Shown here one piece after another: positions 1 through 7,166 of a stretch of 38,412 bases of DNA. This stretch comes from JBOGWY01 sp050694015 (GTDB lineage Bacteria; Actinomycetota; CADDZG01; WHSQ01). Location of the stretch: assembly GCA_050694015.1 (NCBI GenBank), contig JBOGWY010000297.1, forward strand, positions 1-38,412, in the 5' to 3' direction. The notes under the pieces were generated by a model. It had not been told where the DNA came from. It worked only from the letters and a program-made list of their open reading frames with translations, and searched no databases. Each line of letters starts with the position of its first letter. Positions within the stretch are counted from its first letter, which is position 1. Position numbers and translations under genes: made by a program.

Positions 1-500
1 GTATCAAGACGGGCATCGCGGTGTTGACCGACAACCCTCGTGAGGTCGGCGCGGACCGCATCGCGAACGCGGTAGCGGCGCACGCGATGTACGAGGGCGA
101 GGCGATCGTGATCGTCGACTTCGGAACCGCGATCACCGTCGACGCCGTGTCGGCCAACGGCGAATACCTCGGTGGCGCGATAGCGCCCGGCATCGACACC
201 GCCGCGACCGCTCTGTTCTCATCGACGGCGCAGATCAAGCGGGTCGAGTTGGTGGCGCCCCCGGACGTGATCGGGAAGAGCACGGTGATGGCCGTGCAGT
301 CCGGGATCATCTACGGCACCGCGGCGATGGTCGACGGCCTCGTCGGTTCCGTGATGAAGGAGTTGGGGGGTGACGCCCGGGTCGTGGCGACCGGGGGGCT
401 GGGCCCGACCGTGATCCAGCACTGTCACCGCATCGAGACGTTTGAGCCGATGCTTACGCTGCGGGGCCTGAAGATCATCTTCGAGAGGAACGTCCCATAG
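1..500 (+). CDS. coaX: Type III pantothenate kinase, 5'-truncated by window edge
   Basis: Phosphorylates pantothenate, the first step of coenzyme A synthesis, in the cytoplasm. The open frame enters from the left edge (first full codon at nucleotide 3), so about 90 N-terminal residues of a family that is usually near 255 residues are missing. The visible 165 residues begin with the conserved stretch IKTGIAVLTDNP, followed by the GADRIANA motif. The DFGTAITVD segment at nt 117-143 is the DxGTxxTxD signature of the acetate/sugar kinase-like fold of CoaX. The C-terminal ATGGLG glycine loop and LRGLKIIFERN tail are also typical. The stop TAG at 498-500 overlaps the proposed ATA start of lysS. The order coaX-lysS-clpC is the same as in mycobacteria. 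The identification is secure. Confidence 0.95.
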   Translation, partial: IKTGIAVLTDNPREVGADRIANAVAAHAMYEGEAIVIVDFGTAITVDAVSANGEYLGGAIAPGIDTAATALFSSTAQIKRVELVAPPDVIGKSTVMAVQSGIIYGTAAMVDGLVGSVMKELGGDARVVATGGLGPTVIQHCHRIETFEPMLTLRGLKIIFERNVP

Positions 501-1918
501 CCAGCCACTACCCGTACCGGTACGAGCGCACGGCGACCATCTCGGAACTCCAAGAACGTTACGAGCAGCTCGAGGCGGGAACTGAGACCGGGAACCAGGT
601 GCGCGTCGCCGGACGTCTTATGACCATCAGATCCCAGGGGAAGGTCGCGTTCGCCGATCTACAAGACGCCACCGGGCGCATCCAACTCTTCGCGCAGCAA
701 GCCGTCCTCGGAGACGACGGGATGAAGTCGTTCACCGACCTCGGAGTGGGCGACATCGTGGGGGCCGAGGGCGAGGTGATGCGAACCCGCCGCGGCGAGC
801 TGTCCGTCAGAGTCGCGGATGTAACGCTGCTGGCGGAGTGCCTGCGTCCGATGCCGGACAACTGGCACGGCGTGACCGACGTCGAAGCGCGGTATCGCCA
901 GCGCTACCTCGATCTGCTGTTCAACGAGGCGCCGCAACGCGCGCTCCGGGCCCGGGCCGCGGCCAACGCCGCGATCCGGCGCTTCTTCGACGAGCGAGGC
1001 TTCATCGAGGTCGAGACGCCTCTGTTCCAACCGATAGCGGGAGGAGCGGTGGCGCGACCGTTCGTCACCCACCACAACACCCTCGATATCGATCTGTACT
1101 TAAGGATCGCTCCCGAGCTGTACCTGAAGCGTCTATTGATCGGCGGCCTCGAGCGCGTCTACGAGCTCAACCGGAGCTTCCGGAACGAAGGTCTGTCGAC
1201 GCGCCATCAGGCAGAGTTCACGATGCTCGAGGCCTACGAGGCCTACGTCGACTACAACGACACGATGACTCTGGTCGAAGAGCTCGTGCGTGAGATCGCG
1301 CGCGCCGTCAACGGCACCACCGCGGTCGATTACGACGGCCGCAACGTAGACCTCGAGAAACCGTTCAAGCGGATGACGATGTTCGAGGTGATCGTCGAAG
1401 CGACGGGACGCGACCTCACCGATCTGTGGTCGCAACAGGACATCGGTGCGTTGCAGGCGGCGGCACGCGATCTCGACGTGCGGATCGATCCGAAGTGGCC
1501 GATCGGCAAGCTGATGATGGAGATCTTCGAGCAAACGACCGAGAAGCAACTCGTCGAGCCCACCTACGTCGCCGGCATGCCCAAAGACGTCTCTCCTCTC
1601 GCGAAGGACCACCGGAGCATCCCGGGGTTCACGGAGCACGCCGATCTCGTGATCTGTGGGGTCGAGCTTGCTCCGGTGTACTCGGAGCTGAACGATCCCG
1701 AGGAGCAACGGCGTCGACTCGAACAACAAGCGCGCGCCCGTGCCGCCGGCGACGAGGAGGCCCACCTCCAGGACGAGGATTTCCTCACCGCGCTCAGTTA
1801 CGGCATGCCTCCCGCGGGCGGGTTCGGCCTCGGTCTCGATCGTCTCCTCGTGTTGCTGCTCGGCGAGACGACGTGGAGAGAGGTCGTGTTGTTCCCCACG
1901 CTCAAGCCGGAGGCATAG
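497..1918 (+). CDS. lysS: Lysyl-tRNA synthetase, class II; apparent ATA start
   Basis: Charges tRNA-Lys with lysine. An N-terminal OB fold (VRVAGRLMTIRSQGKVAF, then LQDATGRIQLF) is followed by the class II catalytic core: the GGAVARPF loop, motif 2 FRNEGLSTRHQAEFTMLEAY, and motif 3 GFGLGLDRLLVLLLG near the C-terminus. The first conventional start, GTG at 599, would cut off the conserved YPYRYERTATISELQERY segment that precedes the OB fold in LysS proteins. The frame is open back to a TGA at 443-445 with no ATG, GTG or TTG before 599. The best candidate is ATA at 497, sharing ATAG with the coaX stop and preceded by GAGAGGA (483-489) at a 7-nt spacing. This start gives 473 residues; the family usually has 490-510. 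The identity is certain, but the start is inferred. Confidence 0.93.
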   Translation: MASHYPYRYERTATISELQERYEQLEAGTETGNQVRVAGRLMTIRSQGKVAFADLQDATGRIQLFAQQAVLGDDGMKSFTDLGVGDIVGAEGEVMRTRRGELSVRVADVTLLAECLRPMPDNWHGVTDVEARYRQRYLDLLFNEAPQRALRARAAANAAIRRFFDERGFIEVETPLFQPIAGGAVARPFVTHHNTLDIDLYLRIAPELYLKRLLIGGLERVYELNRSFRNEGLSTRHQAEFTMLEAYEAYVDYNDTMTLVEELVREIARAVNGTTAVDYDGRNVDLEKPFKRMTMFEVIVEATGRDLTDLWSQQDIGALQAAARDLDVRIDPKWPIGKLMMEIFEQTTEKQLVEPTYVAGMPKDVSPLAKDHRSIPGFTEHADLVICGVELAPVYSELNDPEEQRRRLEQQARARAAGDEEAHLQDEDFLTALSYGMPPAGGFGLGLDRLLVLLLGETTWREVVLFPTLKPEA

Positions 1919-1920
1919 CA

Positions 1921-3330
1921 ACGCGTCGCGCTACAGCCCTCGGGCTGGCCGTCGCCGTCGCGGTCGGCGTTGCGTGTCAACCCGACGAGCCCCGTCCGCT
2001 GCGACCCGAGGTTCCGGTCGCAAGCGCTACGAGTACCAAGACCAGGGTCATAGGGCTCGTCGCCTCGATGACGGGCGAGAACTCGTGGCGCGGCGATGAA
2101 GCGTACGAGGGCGCGAGCGCGGCGATACAGGTTCTGAACCGATCGCTCGAGGACAACGAACCTCGTTTCGAGCTGGTCACGCGCGATGACGGGGGCGACC
2201 CGGAGCAGGCGCGTGCTCTGATCGAAGAGTTCGCGGGTTCGGTGCAGACGGTGGGGTTGCTGTTCGCGGGGCCCCCGCAGGTCCTACCGCAAGCAGAGAA
2301 CACACTCGCCGCCGCGCGCATCCCGGCTCTCTTGACCGCCGGTGATCTCTACAGCGCGCAGCTGCTGACGCCACATGTGTTCCAGGTCAGTCCGCCCTAC
2401 CTGTGGCAGGCGCGGTCGATCGCGCGCTACCTGTTGCTCGACCGGGGTTATCGACGGATAGGGCTCGTCTCCGAGGACGCGATCTCGGGTGAGGCGGCGC
2501 GCCGCTCACTGACGACGGCACTGTCCGAGCTGGGAGGCCGCCTGGCCACCTCGAGCTTGTTCCCGACGGAGCAGGGGGGCATCCAACCCGCCTTGCGACC
2601 CATGGAACGACGTCGTGTCCAGGCCGTGGTGGTCCAGGGACCGCCCGCGACGTTCGAGCAGGTCCTGGACCACCAGCGCAACACGGGGGCGCGGTACGCG
2701 TCGACGCGCGCCGCCGCGAGGAGGCGCGCTCGGTGGGCGCCCCAGATCGTCGGCTTCGACGCCGCCATCAGTCCCGACATCGACAGGAGCCTCCTGACGC
2801 CGGGGACCGTTGCCAGCGACTCCTATGCCCGCGGCGCCTATTACCTGCCGATCCCGAGCTTCGTCCGCTTCCGGGATCGGTTCGCCGCATGGTGGGACTC
2901 GCCTCCCCTCGGCAACGAACGGCGCGCCTACGAGGCCGTGCAGATGATCGGCTGGGCCGCGCGTCGGATCCCGACTGGGAGGAACACCGATGTGGCGACC
3001 GTGCTGGAGAAGCTCCGCGACGAACGGCTCGGCGGTCTGCCGGTCACCTTCGGCCCCGACGATCACACCTCGGTGGACCAGACCTCGGTCGGCCTGTGGG
3101 TCATCCCGCGGCTCGGGATCGACGTGCGTGAAGCGGGGTCCGCCCGCGCCGGCTTGTTGCCGTGGGTTCCGTTGCACCGCGGCTTCTCGATCGACGGCGA
3201 GCGGACCAGCATCTTCCCGGAGGACTGGAAGTGGATGTTCCGCAACGCGCCGCCGAAGAACGGCCCCGCCCCCAAGATCCCCACGGCCAGATTCGGGGTC
3301 ACCACCGGCCGCCGCGACCCGGTCCATTAG
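1921..3330 (+). CDS. Periplasmic-binding-type lipoprotein (branched-chain amino acid receptor family), orphan
   Basis: A membrane-anchored extracytoplasmic ligand-binding protein of the type I periplasmic-binding fold (Peripla_BP_6-like). The N-terminus is an arginine-rich n-region, a hydrophobic Ala/Val stretch and a lipobox ending VGVAC, then a Pro-rich linker. The fold starts at IGLVASMTGENSWRGDEAYEGA and continues with FELVTRDDGGDPEQARALIEE and a second lobe with RRIGLVSEDAISG. No permease or ATPase lies beside it, so the ligand is unknown. No ATG, GTG or TTG precedes the signal peptide; the first in-frame ATG, within SMTGEN, would remove it. Candidates are ACG at 1921, 7 nt after GGAGG (1909-1913), and ATA at 1915, which overlaps the lysS stop as ATAG. 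It sits where mycobacteria carry lsr2, between lysS and clpC. The fold is confident; the function is not. Confidence 0.8.
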   Translation, partial: TRRATALGLAVAVAVGVACQPDEPRPLRPEVPVASATSTKTRVIGLVASMTGENSWRGDEAYEGASAAIQVLNRSLEDNEPRFELVTRDDGGDPEQARALIEEFAGSVQTVGLLFAGPPQVLPQAENTLAAARIPALLTAGDLYSAQLLTPHVFQVSPPYLWQARSIARYLLLDRGYRRIGLVSEDAISGEAARRSLTTALSELGGRLATSSLFPTEQGGIQPALRPMERRRVQAVVVQGPPATFEQVLDHQRNTGARYASTRAAARRRARWAPQIVGFDAAISPDIDRSLLTPGTVASDSYARGAYYLPIPSFVRFRDRFAAWWDSPPLGNERRAYEAVQMIGWAARRIPTGRNTDVATVLEKLRDERLGGLPVTFGPDDHTSVDQTSVGLWVIPRLGIDVREAGSARAGLLPWVPLHRGFSIDGERTSIFPEDWKWMFRNAPPKNGPAPKIPTARFGVTTGRRDPVH

Positions 3331-3549
3331 GTAGCTCGCCCCGCTTCACGAGGGAACAATTCCCACTTACTTGGGGTCTTTACTGTGCCGATGCTCTGAA
3401 GAGAGCTTCGGGGGAACGAAAAGGGGTACCCGAGCGTTCTTAGGTAGCAAGGCAGTAACTGGGGGTAAGAGATACGCCTCCATATAATCGAAACAGCCAT
3501 CCGGGGCGGGTCACACCTCGCACCGGAACGACGACGAAGGAGGGCCTAG
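3331..3549 (+). promoter_or_regulatory. clpC upstream region with TATAAT -10 box
   Basis: This is a 219-nt gap with no gene. A perfect TATAAT at 3483-3488 lies about 60 nt before the clpC GTG; no good TTGACA-like -35 is seen at 16-18 nt. Upstream is a short inverted repeat, GGGAA-CAA-TTCCC (3352-3364). AGGAGGGCC (from about 3539) is a suitable ribosome binding site for GTG 3550. No clear ClgR or HspR operator was recognised. Confidence 0.55.
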
Positions 3550-6075
3550 GTGTTCGAAAGGTTTACCGACCGGGCCCGCAGGGTGGTCGTCCTCGCCCAG
3601 GAAGAGGCGAGGCTCCTCAACCACAACTACATCGGTACCGAGCACATCCTGCTCGGTCTGATCCATGAAGGCGAGGGCGTCGCCGCCAAGGCGCTCGAAT
3701 CACTGGGCATCTCGCTCGAGAAGGTGCGCCAGCAGGTTGAAGAGATCATCGGTGCGGGTCAGTCCCCGCCATCGGGGCACATCCCGTTCACTCCGCGAGC
3801 CAAGAAAGTCCTCGAGCTGTCGTTGCGCGAAGCACTGCAGCTCGGCCACAACTACATCGGTACCGAGCACATCCTGCTCGGCCTCATCCGCGAGGGCGAA
3901 GGTGTCGCCGCGCAGGTGCTGGTCAAGCTGGGCGCCGACCTCGGTCGCGTGCGCCAGCAGGTCATCCAGCTCCTCTCCGGCTACTCCGGCGCGAAGGAAT
4001 CTCCGGGTGGCGGCGGGGCCGAGGCTCCGTCCGGCTCGCTGGTCCTCGACCAGTTCGGTCGCAACCTGACGCAGCTCGCACGCGAGAACACCCTCGACCC
4101 GGTGATCGGGCGCGAGAAGGAGATCGAGCGTGTGATGCAGGTCCTGTCGCGGCGCACGAAGAACAACCCGGTCCTCATCGGCGAGCCCGGCGTCGGCAAG
4201 ACGGCGATCGTCGAGGGCCTCGCGCAGGCGATCGTGAAGGGCGAGGTGCCCGAGACGATCACCGGCAAGCAGCTCTACACCCTCGACCTCGGTGCCTTGG
4301 TTGCCGGCTCCCGGTACCGCGGTGATTTCGAGGAGCGCCTCAAGAAGGTCCTCAAGGAGATCAAGACGCGCGGCGACATCATCCTGTTCATCGACGAGCT
4401 GCACACGCTCGTCGGCGCCGGTGCCGCGGAAGGCGCGATCGACGCCGCGAGCATCCTCAAGCCGATGCTGGCGCGCGGCGAGCTGCAGACGATCGGTGCG
4501 ACGACGCTCGACGAGTACCGCAAGCACCTCGAGAAGGACGCGGCCCTCGAGCGCCGGTTCCAGCCGATCAAGGTTCCGGAGCCGACCGTCGCTCACACGA
4601 TCGACATCCTCAAGGGACTGCGCGATCGCTACGAGGCACACCACCGCGTGCAGATCACCGACCAGGGGCTGGTCGCCGCGGCGAACCTTGCCGACCGCTA
4701 CATCTCGGACCGCTATCTGCCGGACAAGGCGATCGACCTCATCGACGAGGCGGGCTCGCGTCTCCGTATCCGTCGCATGAGCGCGCCGCCCGATTACCGC
4801 GAGCTCGAAGAGCGCATCTCCGACGTGCGTCGCAAGAAGGAAGAGGCCATCGAGGCACAGGACTTCGAGCGGGCAGCGTCGTTCCGCGACGAGGAGAAGC
4901 GACTGACCGCCGAGCGCGACGCCCGTGAGGACGAGTGGCGCGCGGCCGAGGGCTCGACCTTCGCCGAGGTGAACGAAGAGGAGATCGCCGAGGTCCTGTC
5001 TAGCTGGACCGGCATCCCCGTCACGTCGCTCACCGAGGAAGAGACCGCGAAGCTGCTGCGCATGGAGGACGAGCTCCACAAGCGCATCGTGGGTCAGCAG
5101 GACGCGATCGGTGCGGTGTCTCGCTCGATCCGTCGTACGCGTGCTGGTCTTAAGGACCCGAAACGTCCCGCAGGTTCGTTCATCTTCCTGGGCCCGTCCG
5201 GTGTCGGTAAAACCGAGACCGCGAAGACCCTTGCCGAGTTCCTTTTCGGTGACGAGGACGCGCTGATCCAGCTCGACATGTCCGAGTACATGGAGAAGCA
5301 CACGGTCAGCCGTCTGGTCGGCTCGCCTCCGGGCTACGTCGGCTACGAAGAGGGTGGCCAGCTCACCGAGGCCGTGCGGCGTCGTCCTTACTCGGTCGTC
5401 CTCCTGGACGAGATCGAGAAGGCGCACCCGGACGTCTTCAACACACTGCTGCAGATCCTCGAAGACGGACGTCTGACCGACGCGCAGGGCAAGACGGTGG
5501 ACTTCAAGAACACCGTGATCATCATGACGTCGAACCTCGGTACGCAGGGTCTCCGTAAGCCCGCCATGGGCTTCGGCCAGGCCACCGGCGACCTGACCTA
5601 CGAGAAGATGAAGGAGCGTGTGCAGGAAGAGCTGAAGCGTGGCTTCCGGCCCGAGTTCCTGAACCGCATCGACGAGGTCATCGTGTTCCACGAGCTCAGC
5701 CGGGACGAGGTCAAGAACATCGTCGACCTGATGATCCGCAGGGTGGCCGAGCAGCTCGAGAGCCAGGACGTCGGCATCGAGCTGACCGATGCGGCGAAGA
5801 ACCACCTCGCTGCGGTCGGTTACGACCCGTCGCTCGGTGCACGGCCTCTGCGGCGCGCGATCCAGCGCCTCGTCGAGGACCCGCTGTCCGAGAAGATCCT
5901 GTGGAAGGAGTTCGACGCCGGCGAGCTGATCATCGTCGATCTCGGCAAGGACGAGGTGGGCGAGGACAAGATCGTCTTCAAGAAGGTGAGCCGTGCTCCC
6001 GACGCACCTCCGGTCGAGGTCGAACTCGCAGGAGTAGGCGACGGCGAAGGCGAAGCGCCCGCAGCCAACGAGTAG
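3550..6075 (+). CDS. clpC: ATP-dependent Clp protease ATPase subunit ClpC
   Basis: An AAA+ unfoldase that feeds proteins to ClpP. At 841 residues it has the normal size for actinobacterial ClpC1. The N-domain has two repeats around NYIGTEHILLGLI (residues about 1-145). The first AAA+ module has Walker A GEPGVGKT at 211-218 and Walker B LFIDE near 279. A UVR-type middle domain (YRELEERISDVRRKKEEAI) lies at about 415-455. The second module has Walker A GPSGVGKT at 548-555 and Walker B VVLLDE near 616, followed by the VGSPPGYVGYEEGG pore loop. The start is GTG 3550 behind GGAGGG. It is monocistronic, ends with a strong terminator and converges on tetR. The UVR middle domain separates it from ClpB. 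Confidence 0.98.
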   Translation: MFERFTDRARRVVVLAQEEARLLNHNYIGTEHILLGLIHEGEGVAAKALESLGISLEKVRQQVEEIIGAGQSPPSGHIPFTPRAKKVLELSLREALQLGHNYIGTEHILLGLIREGEGVAAQVLVKLGADLGRVRQQVIQLLSGYSGAKESPGGGGAEAPSGSLVLDQFGRNLTQLARENTLDPVIGREKEIERVMQVLSRRTKNNPVLIGEPGVGKTAIVEGLAQAIVKGEVPETITGKQLYTLDLGALVAGSRYRGDFEERLKKVLKEIKTRGDIILFIDELHTLVGAGAAEGAIDAASILKPMLARGELQTIGATTLDEYRKHLEKDAALERRFQPIKVPEPTVAHTIDILKGLRDRYEAHHRVQITDQGLVAAANLADRYISDRYLPDKAIDLIDEAGSRLRIRRMSAPPDYRELEERISDVRRKKEEAIEAQDFERAASFRDEEKRLTAERDAREDEWRAAEGSTFAEVNEEEIAEVLSSWTGIPVTSLTEEETAKLLRMEDELHKRIVGQQDAIGAVSRSIRRTRAGLKDPKRPAGSFIFLGPSGVGKTETAKTLAEFLFGDEDALIQLDMSEYMEKHTVSRLVGSPPGYVGYEEGGQLTEAVRRRPYSVVLLDEIEKAHPDVFNTLLQILEDGRLTDAQGKTVDFKNTVIIMTSNLGTQGLRKPAMGFGQATGDLTYEKMKERVQEELKRGFRPEFLNRIDEVIVFHELSRDEVKNIVDLMIRRVAEQLESQDVGIELTDAAKNHLAAVGYDPSLGARPLRRAIQRLVEDPLSEKILWKEFDAGELIIVDLGKDEVGEDKIVFKKVSRAPDAPPVEVELAGVGDGEGEAPAANE

Positions 6076-6133
6076 GTAACAAACTGTTTTGTGAGCACAT
6101 AGCCGCGTTTTCACGGCTGTAGTAGCAGAACAA

Positions 6134-6168
6134 AAGGGCCCGGTCGCAAGACCGGGCCCTTCTCTTCC
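6134..6168. terminator. Bidirectional intrinsic terminator between clpC and tetR
   Basis: A perfect 12-bp stem, AAGGGCCCGGTC (6134-6145) and GACCGGGCCCTT (6150-6161), encloses a GCAA loop. It is followed on the + strand by TCTCTT and on the - strand by TTGTTCT. It can therefore end both clpC and the converging tetR transcript. Confidence 0.9.
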
Positions 6169-6184
6169 CCGGATTTCGCTCTCA

Positions 6185-6277
6185 GAGCGTGTCGATAAGA
6201 ACGCTCTCGGTCGGTTCCTACGGTCCCTTCTAGTCTGAATTTCCCCGCGTATTGCGCGGAAAAAGACGACTAGAAGG
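6185..6277. repeat. Two further inverted repeats in the clpC/tetR gap
   Basis: The first is AGAGCGT / ACGCTCT (about 6185-6207). The second has perfect 10-bp arms, CCTTCTAGTC (6226-6235) and GACTAGAAGG (6268-6277), enclosing a nested stem CCGCG / CGCGG with A/T-rich flanks (TTTCC and GGAAAAA). The second lies directly behind the tetR stop. It looks like a composite hairpin at the 3' end of the tetR mRNA, but no T-run follows the outer arm, so it is not a classic terminator. Confidence 0.6.
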
Positions 6278-6280
6278 AAG

Positions 6281-6952
6281 TTAGTCGGGGAGTTTCGACT
6301 CTAGGCCCGCGATGATCACGTCTAGCGCGAATTCGAATTCCTTGTCGTGGTCGGCCGTCGCCATGTGCGGCGCGACCTCCATGAGGCGAGGGAACTCCTC
6401 CGGGCTCAGAGCGTCGGGCGTCAGCTGTCCCTCTCCTCTGACCTCGCCGAAGAACGCGCCGCTCTCGGCGAGGGAGTAACCCGTGGTGAATGCCGCGATC
6501 GTGCGGAAGGCATAGAGCGAGGTCTCCGGGTCGAACCCGGCCTTCTTGAAGACCTCGAACGCGAACTCGACGGGACGCAACGATGCGATCGTGTTGAACG
6601 GCCGCGTCGCGACGAGCGCCACGGCATTGGGGTGCCTGAGGCCGACGCTCCGGCTCGACCGCGACGATTCCCGGAACAATTCCTTCCAGTCGGTGATGTC
6701 GTCGGGAAGTTCGATCTCACTAAGGACGAGCTCGACGACCCCATCGAGCACGGCGGCCTTGTTGGGCACGTAGTTATAGAGCGACATCGCCTCGACGCCG
6801 AGTTCGGCCCCCAGGCGGCGCATGCTGAGGTTCTCGACGCCCTCGCGGTCGACGATCGCCAACGCCGCCCGTAGGACCCGCTCGCGCGACAGCGGCTCTC
6901 GGGCATCCGGCGTCCCCTTCGCCGGGCCCGCGGGCTCCGGAGGTCTACTCAT
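6281..6952 (-). CDS. TetR-family transcriptional repressor
   Basis: A DNA-binding regulator of 223 residues. The N-terminal helix-turn-helix reads SRERVLRAALAIVDREGVENLSMRRLGAELGVEAMSLYNYVPNKAAVL (shown here by its start and end motifs: LRAALAIVDREG, then LGVEAMSLYNYVPNKA). The spelling MSLYNYV and the C-terminal ligand domain resemble the TetR_C_1 group, which includes tetracycline and ActR-type regulators. It is transcribed away from the ABC exporter genes starting at 7167, and the gap between them holds two identical palindromes. That layout strongly suggests it represses the exporter and possibly itself. The ligand is unknown. The ATG at 6952 has no clear Shine-Dalgarno sequence; a 9-nt direct repeat ATGAGTAGA overlaps the start. 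Confidence 0.9.
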   Translation of the reverse strand: MSRPPEPAGPAKGTPDAREPLSRERVLRAALAIVDREGVENLSMRRLGAELGVEAMSLYNYVPNKAAVLDGVVELVLSEIELPDDITDWKELFRESSRSSRSVGLRHPNAVALVATRPFNTIASLRPVEFAFEVFKKAGFDPETSLYAFRTIAAFTTGYSLAESGAFFGEVRGEGQLTPDALSPEEFPRLMEVAPHMATADHDKEFEFALDVIIAGLESKLPD

Positions 6953-7022
6953 ATCTACTCATTCTGCCCGAATCGCCCACGAGTTAGCCCCGAAACGTCC
7001 TCGGAGATAACGCGGTTCCCAC

Positions 7023-7063
7023 TTGACAGCTTACGGCGTAATCGTGCGATTCTTACGGCGTAA
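7023..7063 (+). promoter_or_regulatory. Promoter with twin palindromic operators (probable TetR sites)
   Basis: Two identical palindromes, TTACGGCGTAA, lie at 7031-7041 and 7053-7063, 22 bp apart centre to centre, which is two helical turns. A consensus TTGACA (-35) at 7023-7028 directly precedes the first copy, so a bound dimer would cover the promoter spacer and the -10 zone. The position between divergent tetR and ABC genes supports a TetR operator. Confidence 0.75.
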
Positions 7064-7166
7064 GCCTCGCGCCCTCCGCTCCCTGTCCCCCCGGGGAGCG
7101 GAGGTAGCGCCCATCTTCTGTGTTCCGGTCCCCGGAAAGACCCGCGATGGTCCAATCTGTGCCTCC

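Noticed and set aside
1426..1914. Upstream extension of the lipoprotein frame into lysS
   Set aside because: The extra residues are an out-of-frame reading of lysS and would bury the signal peptide, so the start must be near 1915-1921.
3345..3440. Possible c-di-AMP riboswitch in the clpC upstream region
   Set aside because: G-rich blocks such as GGGGGAAC recall parts of that riboswitch, but the conserved order and helices cannot be drawn, and it lies upstream of the likely -10 box.
3700..6114. Very long open frame (804 codons) on the minus strand across clpC
   Set aside because: It is an antisense shadow of a high-GC gene; its translation is Arg/Leu/Asp-rich without domains, while the plus strand encodes a full ClpC.
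7023..7166. N-terminal extension of the ABC ATPase from 7023
   Set aside because: It would run through the promoter and both operators; ATG 7167 gives the normal ATPase length.
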